Below are positions 34,736 through 43,403 of a stretch of 64,000 bases of DNA, piece by piece. The first letter of the stretch is position 1. Each line of letters begins with the position of its first letter. The stretch comes from a virus: the IMG/VR virus record IMGVR_UViG_3300037234_000719, positions 1 through 64,000 of that record. One strand, written 5' to 3'. Position numbers and translations under genes: made by a program. The notes below the pieces were generated by a model, which was not told where the DNA came from, ran no database searches, and saw nothing but the letters and a program-made list of their open reading frames with translations.

Positions 34736-35034
34736 TGAGAATCAAAATAGATTTTACAACCAATAGTTCATCAGCTTCTTTTATGATACCAAAGTCATGT
34801 TTAACTGAACAACAGATGATGATGATAAGAGATCATATTGAAACAGCTCTTTATCTGATGAAAAAGGATGACTCATATAAGTTTAGTTATGTTAATGAAC
34901 GTACAGGATGGACAATATTTGAATCAAAGCATTCAATTCAGGGTTCAACGTCAATGGATAATTTTGATATGTTTGAATTTTTAATTGCTATAGGAGTGGA
35001 GGGTCCAGAGATTCATTATGAAAAATGCGGTTGA
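34735..35034 (+). CDS. Unknown small protein with the 'TNSSS' N-terminal motif
   Basis: A 99-residue protein starting 'MRIKIDFTTNSSSASFM'. A 'DF-x-TNSSS-x-SF' start is common among uncharacterised phage and bacterial proteins. It overlaps the helicase stop by one base and the next start by 17 bases. Function unknown. Confidence 0.6.
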   Translation: MRIKIDFTTNSSSASFMIPKSCLTEQQMMMIRDHIETALYLMKKDDSYKFSYVNERTGWTIFESKHSIQGSTSMDNFDMFEFLIAIGVEGPEIHYEKCG

Positions 35035-35209
35035 TATAGAGAAAGGACCAATACAATACATTTATTATATGACTCAATTAGAAGATAGTCCTTGTCAAAT
35101 ATGTTTAGTTCAAGCATTATGTTCTAAATCATTTCTTGACAATAGCGCATGTGATTTATTTACTGAATTTATTGAAAAGAAAGAAAAAGACGTAATGGAG
35201 AAAGAATGA
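35018..35209 (+). CDS. Small paralogous protein 1 of a tandem pair
   Basis: A 63-residue protein containing 'DSPCQICLVQALCSKS' and 'ACDLFTEFIEKKEK'. Its cysteines (CxxC and two single ones) could bind a metal. The next gene is a clear paralogue, so the pair arose by tandem duplication. Confidence 0.6.
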   Translation: MKNAVDIEKGPIQYIYYMTQLEDSPCQICLVQALCSKSFLDNSACDLFTEFIEKKEKDVMEKE

Positions 35210-35430
35210 AATTAACCGATGAAGGACCAATACAATTTATCCGTGAAAAACAATCAATGTATTTTTACTATTATATGACAAAGCTAACCGATAGTCCTTG
35301 TCAGATATGTATTGTTCAACTAATGTGTTCTAAATCAGTTTTTAAAGATACCGCATGTAATTTATTTGTAGAATTTATCAACAAGAAAGAAAAGGAAGTA
35401 GAAAAAGAGGGTATATGGATTTATACATGA
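35206..35430 (+). CDS. Small paralogous protein 2 of a tandem pair
   Basis: A 74-residue protein with 'DSPCQICIVQLMCSKS' and 'ACNLFVEFINKKEK', aligning along its length with the preceding protein. The starts overlap (ATGA). It carries a short N-terminal insertion and a C-terminal extension. Function unknown. Confidence 0.6.
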   Translation: MKLTDEGPIQFIREKQSMYFYYYMTKLTDSPCQICIVQLMCSKSVFKDTACNLFVEFINKKEKEVEKEGIWIYT

Positions 35431-35451
35431 GAAAGAAAAAATGGAGGAAAA

Positions 35452-35793
35452 ATGAGTAGTCATGCAATAACATATACAGTTTGTATTCCTCATAATTTTC
35501 ATCCTAGTCGTGGAGAAGCAATACAAATAAATAATGATACATCGTTTCATGATATAGGAATTTCAAATAAAGAACTCTTTCCAAAGATGCTTGAATATAT
35601 AAAAATTCTGAAGGAGGGAGGTCATATTTGGTATTATGGAGAACATGGTATCAATCCACAATTATTTCATATTATAGTTAAGATATGTTATCGCTATAAA
35701 TATATTTTATCAGAGATAGACAATGGAGGAACTGATATTATACAAGGAGTATTACCCAAAGTTTTAAAGAGAATATTAGAAGAGGAGATATAA
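35452..35793 (+). CDS. Unknown protein upstream of sbcD
   Basis: A 113-residue protein with no recognised motif, preceded by ATGGAGG. It ends immediately before the SbcD-like gene. Mixed alpha/beta composition with several His residues, not arranged as a known site. Confidence 0.55.
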   Translation: MSSHAITYTVCIPHNFHPSRGEAIQINNDTSFHDIGISNKELFPKMLEYIKILKEGGHIWYYGEHGINPQLFHIIVKICYRYKYILSEIDNGGTDIIQGVLPKVLKRILEEEI

Positions 35794-36813
35794 ATGAAAT
35801 TTGCAATTACAGCAGATATACATCTATCAAGATATGGGCAAGATCCAATTAATCACGAATCAGGTCTACCAGAAAGACTACACGGAATAGTTCATGCTTT
35901 AGATTCAATGGTTACGCATTGTTTAGAAAATGATATTTCTACTTTAGTAATTGGTGGTGATATACTTCACGGTAAGTCAATCATTTATGCATTAGCTCAA
36001 AATATAATGCTTGAGTTTTTTAATGAATATAAAAATATGAATTTTTGGGTTATTGATGGAAACCATGATTTATCTGGAAAGGGCGATGACGCTGTTTCTG
36101 CATTAAGATCATTGAAAAGTGTTCCAAATGTTGAATGGGTAACTAAAGAACCAAAGAGACAAGACAATATATTATTTATTCCTTATTCTACAAAGGTTGC
36201 TGATCAAGTTAAACATCGTTCAGCAGATATTTTAATATCTCATTTTGGACTTAGTGAAGGCATATTAAATTCAGGAATAAGTATTGTTTCAAAGATTAAT
36301 ATGACTGATTTAAGATCGAGATACAAACTTGCTCTATTGGGTCATTATCATAAACCACAAGAAATAATTGAAAAAGATGTTTCAATGTATTATGTAGGAT
36401 CACCAACTCAATTAGATTGGGGAGAGAAAGGAGATAAAAAAAGATTTTTAATCGTTGATACAGATACATTAAAAGTAGAATCAGTTTTAACAAAAGGTTA
36501 TAAAAAATTTATTGAAGTCGAATTGACATCTAAAAATAAAGAAGAAGCTATGAAGATGGCAAAGGATGCATATGATAGAGGAGATTATATTAAAGTTTTA
36601 CAAACAGAAAAGGTTGATATTTCAGGATTTGAAGATTATAATGTTATTGATAAAACTGAAACTGATGTGACTGATAGGGGCATTACAAGTACAATGTCTC
36701 AAAAAGAAAAATTAGAAAGATATCTTGAAATAAAAGAAATTCCAGAAAATCAAATACAAGAATATTTAGAAATAGGACTTCAAATAATTGATGCTTGTGA
36801 GGTGAATCAATGA
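35794..36813 (+). CDS. sbcD: Mre11/SbcD-like nuclease (T4 gp47-like)
   Basis: A 339-residue calcineurin-like phosphoesterase. Its metal-binding motifs are 'ITADIHLS', 'VIGGDILHG', 'VIDGNHDLSG' and 'LLGHYHKPQ'. With the Rad50-like partner it processes DNA ends for recombination-dependent replication. Its stop overlaps the partner start by ATGA. Confidence 0.92.
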   Translation: MKFAITADIHLSRYGQDPINHESGLPERLHGIVHALDSMVTHCLENDISTLVIGGDILHGKSIIYALAQNIMLEFFNEYKNMNFWVIDGNHDLSGKGDDAVSALRSLKSVPNVEWVTKEPKRQDNILFIPYSTKVADQVKHRSADILISHFGLSEGILNSGISIVSKINMTDLRSRYKLALLGHYHKPQEIIEKDVSMYYVGSPTQLDWGEKGDKKRFLIVDTDTLKVESVLTKGYKKFIEVELTSKNKEEAMKMAKDAYDRGDYIKVLQTEKVDISGFEDYNVIDKTETDVTDRGITSTMSQKEKLERYLEIKEIPENQIQEYLEIGLQIIDACEVNQ

Positions 36814-39005
36814 GAGAAATAGACCTTTATGAAGTTGGAATGGAGAATTATGGACCATATATTGATCCAATGATTCTACCATTTAAAAATGATAACATTA
36901 CATTATTAACAGGACCCAATGGTGTTGGTAAAACAATGGCACTAGATGCAATACCTTTTACATTATTTGGAATAACTAGCAAGGGATTAAAAGGAGATGA
37001 CGTTATTAATAACGTTGTTGAAAAAAATTGTTATACTTGGGTTAAGTTTATTCTTAATAGTGATAAATACTTTGTTAAAAGATACCAAGGATATTCAAAA
37101 TTTGGAGGTAATAATGTTGTATTGAATAAAAATGGTATTGATATTAAATCAGGTTCTAAAGAAGTTATTCCAGAAATTGAAAGACTGTGGTGCTCTCAAA
37201 GAAGTTTTATGAATACTTTGATGTTTGGACAGAAAGTAAAAGACTTCTTTACAGATTTAACTGACTCAAAACAAAAAGAGATATTTAGAAAGCTACTGGG
37301 TCTTGATAATTATGTTGACTATTATAAACAAGCAGACTCTGTGATGAAGATAATATTTAAAGCTCTTCAAGACTGGATCCAAGAGATTGCAATTAATCAA
37401 GGATTAATTGGAGAAACAAATGATAGAATAGAAGAATTGAAAAAAGTAAAAATTCAATATGAAGTTGATAAATTAAATAGAATGAAAGAGCTTGATAGAT
37501 CGCTTGCACAGTGTAATCGTATTATTAGAGTCTGGAAAGATAATATATCCAAACTAAAATTAAAGGAATTTGATTCATCTACAATTCAAATAAAAATAGC
37601 TAGTTTACAAAAATCTTTTGATAACACTCAAAAAGAAAAAGAACGTGAAGAAGGTGAATTAAAAACTAAAAAAGAACTTAAAAAATATGAGTTATCGAGT
37701 CAAGCATCTAAAAAAAATAAAGAATTTATTGATGAATATAATAAATTGAAAGACGAAAAAGCAGTTAAGTGGAGAAAAGATGAAACAAAAATAGATAAAT
37801 ATATTAAATTATTAATAGAAGATAAACATAGACTTCAATTAAATACCCAAGTAGTTGAAGGAAGTAAAAATCAAGTTTTAACATTTATTGATAAAATTAA
37901 TAAAAGTGTATTTGAAGCAGAAATATCATCTTGTCCAGTTTGTCTTCAAGAAATCACAGAGGATGTTAAAACGCATCTTGAAGGTGAAATTAAAAAATGT
38001 AAAACTGATATAGCAGACCGTAATGAAAGTATAAAGATATTAAATAATGATGTTTTATTATTAGATTTAAAAATAACTGATGAACGAAAAAAGAAAAATA
38101 CTATTAATATTACTTATGATGTTGAATTTAAAGCATTGAAGAAAACGTATGAAGAATACATTGAAAATATAAAGAACAGACTTGAAGATGTTCTTAAAAA
38201 AGTTGAAAATGCTGCAACTGAACAATTAAAAATTCTTCAAACTAAAACAGCTGAACATATTGAACAGTTGACTAAAACTATAAAGGAATGTCAAGAGAAA
38301 AAATTAGAGATTGATGAAGTTAAAGAAGAAATTGATTCAGCTGAAGAATCATTAAAAGGAGCAGAAAATGGAGAGGTATTTGTTTTAAGAGAAATAAAAC
38401 AATTAGAAGAGGATGAATATGATGAAACGCAATTAAATGGTTATAAGGGTAGAGTAATTGAATTTCAAAAAGAAATTGATTCAATTATTAAGATATCTTC
38501 AGAAGCAAAAAGAAGATATGATATTAATGAATTTTGGAAAGCAGCTTATTCACCAACTGGTATTCCATCAACATTGATTGATGAAGCTATACCATTTATG
38601 AATAAAAGAGTGGGTGAGTATTTAGATCAAATGTCAAATGGTCGATACATTGTTTCATTTGATACACAGGATACAATTAAGTCAGGAGAAATGAGAGATA
38701 AAATTTCAGTCAGAGTTTTAGATACTCACACAAGAGCAAATAAAAGAAAACAATTATCAGGTGGTCAAACAAGATTGGTTGATATTGCAACAGTATTAAC
38801 TCTTGGTGATTTACAATCAAAGAATTTAGGAATGAAAGTAAATCTATTAATATTTGATGAAATCTTTGATAGTTTGGATATTCAGAATATTGATTATGTT
38901 TCTAAAGTATTGACAAGATTGAAAAAAGGAAAATCAATATATTTAATTTCTCATACCCATCAAGATCAATTAGAAGCAGATGAAGTGCTTGAGTTTAAAG
39001 CATAA
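36810..39005 (+). CDS. sbcC: Rad50/SbcC-like ATPase (T4 gp46-like)
   Basis: A 731-residue protein. The N-terminal Walker A is 'LLTGPNGVGKTMALDA'. Two long coiled-coil arms flank a zinc hook, CPVC at 375-378. The C-terminal ABC signature is 'QLSGGQTRLVDIATVL' and Walker B is 'LLIFDEIFDSLD', ending with 'YLISHTH'. It forms the tethering and gating complex with the SbcD-like nuclease encoded just upstream. Confidence 0.92.
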   Translation: MREIDLYEVGMENYGPYIDPMILPFKNDNITLLTGPNGVGKTMALDAIPFTLFGITSKGLKGDDVINNVVEKNCYTWVKFILNSDKYFVKRYQGYSKFGGNNVVLNKNGIDIKSGSKEVIPEIERLWCSQRSFMNTLMFGQKVKDFFTDLTDSKQKEIFRKLLGLDNYVDYYKQADSVMKIIFKALQDWIQEIAINQGLIGETNDRIEELKKVKIQYEVDKLNRMKELDRSLAQCNRIIRVWKDNISKLKLKEFDSSTIQIKIASLQKSFDNTQKEKEREEGELKTKKELKKYELSSQASKKNKEFIDEYNKLKDEKAVKWRKDETKIDKYIKLLIEDKHRLQLNTQVVEGSKNQVLTFIDKINKSVFEAEISSCPVCLQEITEDVKTHLEGEIKKCKTDIADRNESIKILNNDVLLLDLKITDERKKKNTINITYDVEFKALKKTYEEYIENIKNRLEDVLKKVENAATEQLKILQTKTAEHIEQLTKTIKECQEKKLEIDEVKEEIDSAEESLKGAENGEVFVLREIKQLEEDEYDETQLNGYKGRVIEFQKEIDSIIKISSEAKRRYDINEFWKAAYSPTGIPSTLIDEAIPFMNKRVGEYLDQMSNGRYIVSFDTQDTIKSGEMRDKISVRVLDTHTRANKRKQLSGGQTRLVDIATVLTLGDLQSKNLGMKVNLLIFDEIFDSLDIQNIDYVSKVLTRLKKGKSIYLISHTHQDQLEADEVLEFKA

Positions 39006-39014
39006 GGAGGTTAA

Positions 39015-40037
39015 ATGATAAGACTAGTAAATTGGCTGCTCACTCGTAGATGTAATCTCAAATGTGAGTATTGCTCAATTACAAAAAATTATTCTGACAT
39101 ACCAAAAGAATATCCCAATATGGATCATTATATAAAAAATGAAATGACCACAGAGTATGTTTTAAAAGGATTGGAAAGACTTAATAAACATAATCCAGAT
39201 TGTTTTCATATCTTTTATGGAGGTGAACCACTTTTAAGAAAAGATTTATCACAAATTATTAATTACTGTAATGAAAATGATATTCACTACACAATAATAT
39301 CAAACAATACAGATCAGATTCGTCCACTAATTGATAAATTATTTGAAGAAGTTGATTATATTCAAGGATTTACTGCATCTGTTGATCCATCCTTTAATGA
39401 GAAAAATACAGATGATAGAATAGTTAAAAGTGCAGCAGGATTTGTAAATCTATTAAGATTAAAAGATCGTGTTAAAGATCTTGTTGCTGAAATAACTGTT
39501 ATGAAACATAATGTAAAATATTTATATGAACTTGTTGGGGCATTAACAGTAAGTGGTATAAGTAGTGATATAACATTTATTGATATAGCAAAAAGTCCAT
39601 ATTATGATTTCTCGAATATGAGTGATAAAAATTTATTAGTTGAACAGAGTGATGAAGTATCTAAAATATTTCAACGATTGATTAATAGTGATTTTGATAT
39701 TCATATGAAAAATGTTCTACTTCCAATGATTTATAAAATACTTCCATCGAATTTAGATTGTGAATTAGAAAAAGGAGTTCATAATATTACCGTTGATGCA
39801 GATGGAACTATTAGATTATGTTTGAGAATAAGAGGTACTCATGCTCCAAAGTTAGTTAAGATACCAAATTTGATTAATGATAATGATAAGGTATCATTTA
39901 TTGCTGAAAAGGCAATTGCAAAAGATAAAGAGATTTATTGTTTGGGATGTAATCATACATGCTTATTAATGAGTATGTATATTGATAAAACAGATCGAGG
40001 AAGTGAGGATTTAATTCACGTCAATAGGAGGGAATAA
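39015..40037 (+). CDS. Radical SAM enzyme with a C-terminal cysteine-rich (SPASM-like) region
   Basis: A 340-residue protein. 'LLTRRCNLKCEYCSITKN' holds the CxxxCxxC that binds the SAM-cleaving 4Fe-4S cluster, and 'IFYGGEPLLRKD' is the GGE motif. The C-terminus has additional cysteines ('CELEKG', 'RLCLRIRG', 'YCLGCNHTC') that could hold auxiliary clusters, as in SPASM peptide-modifying enzymes. It is too long and differently built for a standard QueE. It lies between SbcC and the ubiquitin-like operon. The substrate is unknown. Confidence 0.8.
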   Translation: MIRLVNWLLTRRCNLKCEYCSITKNYSDIPKEYPNMDHYIKNEMTTEYVLKGLERLNKHNPDCFHIFYGGEPLLRKDLSQIINYCNENDIHYTIISNNTDQIRPLIDKLFEEVDYIQGFTASVDPSFNEKNTDDRIVKSAAGFVNLLRLKDRVKDLVAEITVMKHNVKYLYELVGALTVSGISSDITFIDIAKSPYYDFSNMSDKNLLVEQSDEVSKIFQRLINSDFDIHMKNVLLPMIYKILPSNLDCELEKGVHNITVDADGTIRLCLRIRGTHAPKLVKIPNLINDNDKVSFIAEKAIAKDKEIYCLGCNHTCLLMSMYIDKTDRGSEDLIHVNRRE

Positions 40038-40039
40038 AA

Positions 40040-40363
40040 ATGGCAGTAGAAGAACTTATTAGAAATGCTGTAAAATTTTGGGAGACTTTATATGATGCTG
40101 GAGAAGCTACAGTTAGATTTACTAAAAAAAGTGGTGAAGCAAGAAATATGAAATGCACTTTAGATTTTAATAAAATTCCACAGAGACATCATCCTAAGAC
40201 TGTTAATCTGCCAAAAATATTAAAACTGATGCAGAAGAGCGGAATAATCCATGTTTATGATTTAGATAAAGAAGATTGGAGATCAGTTCCTTTTGAAAGA
40301 GTTGATTGGATAGAGACACCAGATCAAAGATTTAAAGTCGTACCATTCAAAAATAGGAGTTAG
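40040..40363 (+). CDS. Small SH3-barrel-like protein (WYL_2/DUF2693-type candidate)
   Basis: A 107-residue protein. 'TVRFTKKSGEARNMKCTLDF' and 'VYDLDKEDWRSVPFERVDWI' resemble the small Sm/SH3-like barrel proteins (WYL_2, DUF2693) common in large phages, from memory. Function of that family is unclear. It starts two bases after the radical SAM stop. Confidence 0.55.
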   Translation: MAVEELIRNAVKFWETLYDAGEATVRFTKKSGEARNMKCTLDFNKIPQRHHPKTVNLPKILKLMQKSGIIHVYDLDKEDWRSVPFERVDWIETPDQRFKVVPFKNRS

Positions 40364-40365
40364 AT

Positions 40366-40746
40366 ATGGGAGAAATTATAGAAGAACTTTTAAAAAAAAT
40401 TCCATCAAATGAAATTCTTGTACAGATTAGAGAAATCTGTAAAGAAATTTGGGAAGAAGAAAAAGAAGCAATTGAATATCATCAGGCATTACCAAAAGGA
40501 GCTAATATATTTCTTGCGATAAGAGTACCTTCTAAACATATAGGAGATATATCATTTCTAACAATTGAAAGAGATCCAATGGAAGAATATGTCTCAAGTT
40601 ATTACTCAATCAAAATAAAGTATATTGAAAATATAGATCATCCTCAAATGCCAAGAAAATATCAATCTCATAAACTTGAAGGAAGATCCGCAATAAAAAT
40701 CTTAAGTGAATTTGCGAAACTTGTAAAATTTTATAGAGGGGAATAA
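40366..40746 (+). CDS. Unknown protein upstream of the ubiquitin-like operon
   Basis: A 126-residue, charged protein with helical ends and a beta-rich middle. It has no recognised motif. It lies two bases after the previous gene and two before the 884-residue protein, so it is probably part of the same operon. Confidence 0.55.
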   Translation: MGEIIEELLKKIPSNEILVQIREICKEIWEEEKEAIEYHQALPKGANIFLAIRVPSKHIGDISFLTIERDPMEEYVSSYYSIKIKYIENIDHPQMPRKYQSHKLEGRSAIKILSEFAKLVKFYRGE

Positions 40747-40748
40747 TT

Positions 40749-43403
40749 ATGCAGCGTGTTAAAGATGATTTTGAAGATTATGATATTCGTATAAATAGTA
40801 GTTTTGCTTCTTTATTACTTTCAAATTTACAAGAAATAGACTCAACAAAAGATCATAAAAAAGCAACACCAGTAAGACGACTAAAAGTATTACCAACAGA
40901 AGAATATCTTAAAAAATATTCAAAGCTAACATCATATGCTTCAACGATTCTCCCTCCTGGATGTAGATATGTTGAACCTCTTCCAAATGGTGGTAAAATA
41001 TTTATTATTGAAGAACAACCACAATTTAGAACAATTGCAATGAATATAAAATTTGATATTATGTATGAAGAGATCAAAGCACAGAATTTATTATCAAAAT
41101 ATGAAATTGAAGGATGGTTGGAGAGTACTTCTGAAGGACGTTTGGGAGAGCGTTATCATAAATTAAACCTTGCATTTCCATATGTTATATTTATTGTTTA
41201 TATTAGTCCTTCAACAAAAGTTGAAAAAGGATATTGTTTCCTTAGAACCAAGCAAATGTTAGGATTATCTGATTATCTTTTTAAAATTCCTTTATCAAAT
41301 ATTGCAGAAAATCAGGTAATATGTTTTGGTGGTCGTCTGAATAAAAATCTCTATAATACAGATGCAGAAGCTGTTAGAGATACTATTGATATATTTTGGA
41401 CAAGTGTGTTTAATCAAGATTATACATATAATCTTAAAGCATACAATGATGTTTCAGGAATTTCAAATTTCTTGGAATGGCAATATCTGTCAAGGGAAGA
41501 TCCAATGTTTATATATCGAGCTGATTGGATTAAATACAAAGGAACTATTTATGATCTTATTAATAGTTTAAAAGAAAGACTTACTTCAGCAGCTGGTCGA
41601 TTAGATAATCCTGGATTATCTACATATAGAAGATTTATTGATATATTTACAAAACCTGCAAAAATTGGAGAAATTCGAACTGGAAAAATTCGAACTAGAA
41701 TTGAACCAGTTTATTATGATGTCACTAATAGTTATTTCTTAAACAATGAACTTAGAATAGAAATTGGAGATTCATTTAAAAATCGAACAGGTTCTAAAAA
41801 ATATCATATAATTTCATTTATTGGTCTTAAAGGAAAAGAACCAAAAACTATTAGACTTTCAAAGAATAAAAAACTCTTCAACTTTAAACTAAATGAATCT
41901 TCAAAAAATTATATATTAAAACAACTTAAAGAAGAACGATATATTAAGAGTATTGAAATTGATGGAATGGAAATTAAAGCTGATGATATTATAAACTACA
42001 AAGATAATGTGGGAAATATAGTACATAAAAGAGTTCTTTATATTAGAAAAACTGTAGATGGTCGTTCAGAAATAAAACTTGGTACCAAATATTTCTTAGC
42101 TCAAAATCTTCCATCACCATTAAAAAAGACTAATATAGGTAAACCAGAAATTTATGGTATTAACTTGGAGAAAGGAATAGAGTATTCATATTTTCATGCT
42201 TCTGCATCTAAAACTATTATTAATAAAGTAGAAAGATGTACATTCGATGCTATTGATGTTGGATTAAATAATGAATTAATATATAGATTTAAATCTTTAG
42301 AATCTGGAAGAGATTCAAGTTCTATAATTGTTCGTATGAGTCACGAGGATACAAGTTATAGACAAAGGATATATCTAAAATTGAGTGATACATTATTGTG
42401 TCAAAATTCTCTTATCATTTCAGTTGGTCGATTATTAAGAAAATTTATAGATTATGATAATGAAGGAAATGAAATACCAGCTAAAGTTTATAAATCTCCT
42501 ACTCATTATAATATGGATATCAATGCAACTCACGAAATTGCAGATCCAAGACAAGTACATAATCTTATTAAAAATGAAGGTAAAACATTTGAGATTGATA
42601 CACATTTTGGTATTCTTAAATTTGAAATTGGTGATTTAGTCGTAATTGCAAATTGGAAAAATCCTTTAAGTATTTTGGATATAAGAAGGATTGAGGGATT
42701 CAATTTAGAAGATAAGACTGGATCAACTGAACTCTCATTTATATTAGCAGATAAAACGGGTAATTTAACTAAAGAGTTATATGTATTTAAAGATAATATT
42801 AGAATTGGATATATTAGAAAAATTATAACTAGATTTGAAGGTCTATCTTCTGGTATGAAGATAATAGCAAATGTGGGTAGGATATCAAATTTTCCAAAGA
42901 AAGATACTAATATTATTGTTGGTATTATTACTGATGGTCCTCATCCAATGGTATTATGTTCAAACGGATGCAGTCTATGGTATCAAGATGTTATAGATAA
43001 TTTTAAACAAATCCCAATAGGTTCATCTGAATGGGCAGCAAGTGAGCATGCTACATTAGATCCAAAAAAAATTAAACTTCAAACAGGTGATATTGTTATA
43101 CCATATTATAAAAATTCATTAAACGATTGTGGATATTTAATGGTTCAAATAAGACATGCAAATACTCTTAGATATCATCCACTAAGTTCATATCGTACAT
43201 CATATGATAACTATAGTTCTGAAGGTGACAATAAAGCTTTTCAACAAGAATCCATACTTGATTGTATTCCAAATCCAAGAGTTTCAAAACCAAAACAAGC
43301 TGCGGAAGGATATGTCGCTGGAGTACCTAACTTTCATGGGGGAATTGTTTTGAGTGATAAATCTAAATTTCTCTACATAAATGATCCAAGGAGCTTTATC
43401 TAA
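40749..43403 (+). CDS. Large unknown protein with a possible E2-like/PRTRC-B N-terminal domain
   Basis: An 884-residue protein. Residues about 130-240 ('FPYVIFIVYISPSTKVEKGY', 'RTKQMLGLSDYLFKIPLSNI', 'VICFGG', 'FWTSVFNQDY') recall the prokaryotic E2-like or PRTRC protein B fold, with Cys in 'VICFGG' as a possible active residue. The long remainder is beta-rich and unassigned. The stop overlaps the JAMM peptidase start, and E1-like and ubiquitin-like genes follow, which supports a conjugation role. By sequence alone the E2 reading is weak; a structural protein is the main alternative. Confidence 0.5.
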   Translation: MQRVKDDFEDYDIRINSSFASLLLSNLQEIDSTKDHKKATPVRRLKVLPTEEYLKKYSKLTSYASTILPPGCRYVEPLPNGGKIFIIEEQPQFRTIAMNIKFDIMYEEIKAQNLLSKYEIEGWLESTSEGRLGERYHKLNLAFPYVIFIVYISPSTKVEKGYCFLRTKQMLGLSDYLFKIPLSNIAENQVICFGGRLNKNLYNTDAEAVRDTIDIFWTSVFNQDYTYNLKAYNDVSGISNFLEWQYLSREDPMFIYRADWIKYKGTIYDLINSLKERLTSAAGRLDNPGLSTYRRFIDIFTKPAKIGEIRTGKIRTRIEPVYYDVTNSYFLNNELRIEIGDSFKNRTGSKKYHIISFIGLKGKEPKTIRLSKNKKLFNFKLNESSKNYILKQLKEERYIKSIEIDGMEIKADDIINYKDNVGNIVHKRVLYIRKTVDGRSEIKLGTKYFLAQNLPSPLKKTNIGKPEIYGINLEKGIEYSYFHASASKTIINKVERCTFDAIDVGLNNELIYRFKSLESGRDSSSIIVRMSHEDTSYRQRIYLKLSDTLLCQNSLIISVGRLLRKFIDYDNEGNEIPAKVYKSPTHYNMDINATHEIADPRQVHNLIKNEGKTFEIDTHFGILKFEIGDLVVIANWKNPLSILDIRRIEGFNLEDKTGSTELSFILADKTGNLTKELYVFKDNIRIGYIRKIITRFEGLSSGMKIIANVGRISNFPKKDTNIIVGIITDGPHPMVLCSNGCSLWYQDVIDNFKQIPIGSSEWAASEHATLDPKKIKLQTGDIVIPYYKNSLNDCGYLMVQIRHANTLRYHPLSSYRTSYDNYSSEGDNKAFQQESILDCIPNPRVSKPKQAAEGYVAGVPNFHGGIVLSDKSKFLYINDPRSFI

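Noticed and set aside
39015-40037. QueE of the preQ0 pathway
   Set aside because: CxxxCxxC is present but the protein is long and has a C-terminal cysteine-rich region typical of SPASM enzymes, unlike standard QueE.
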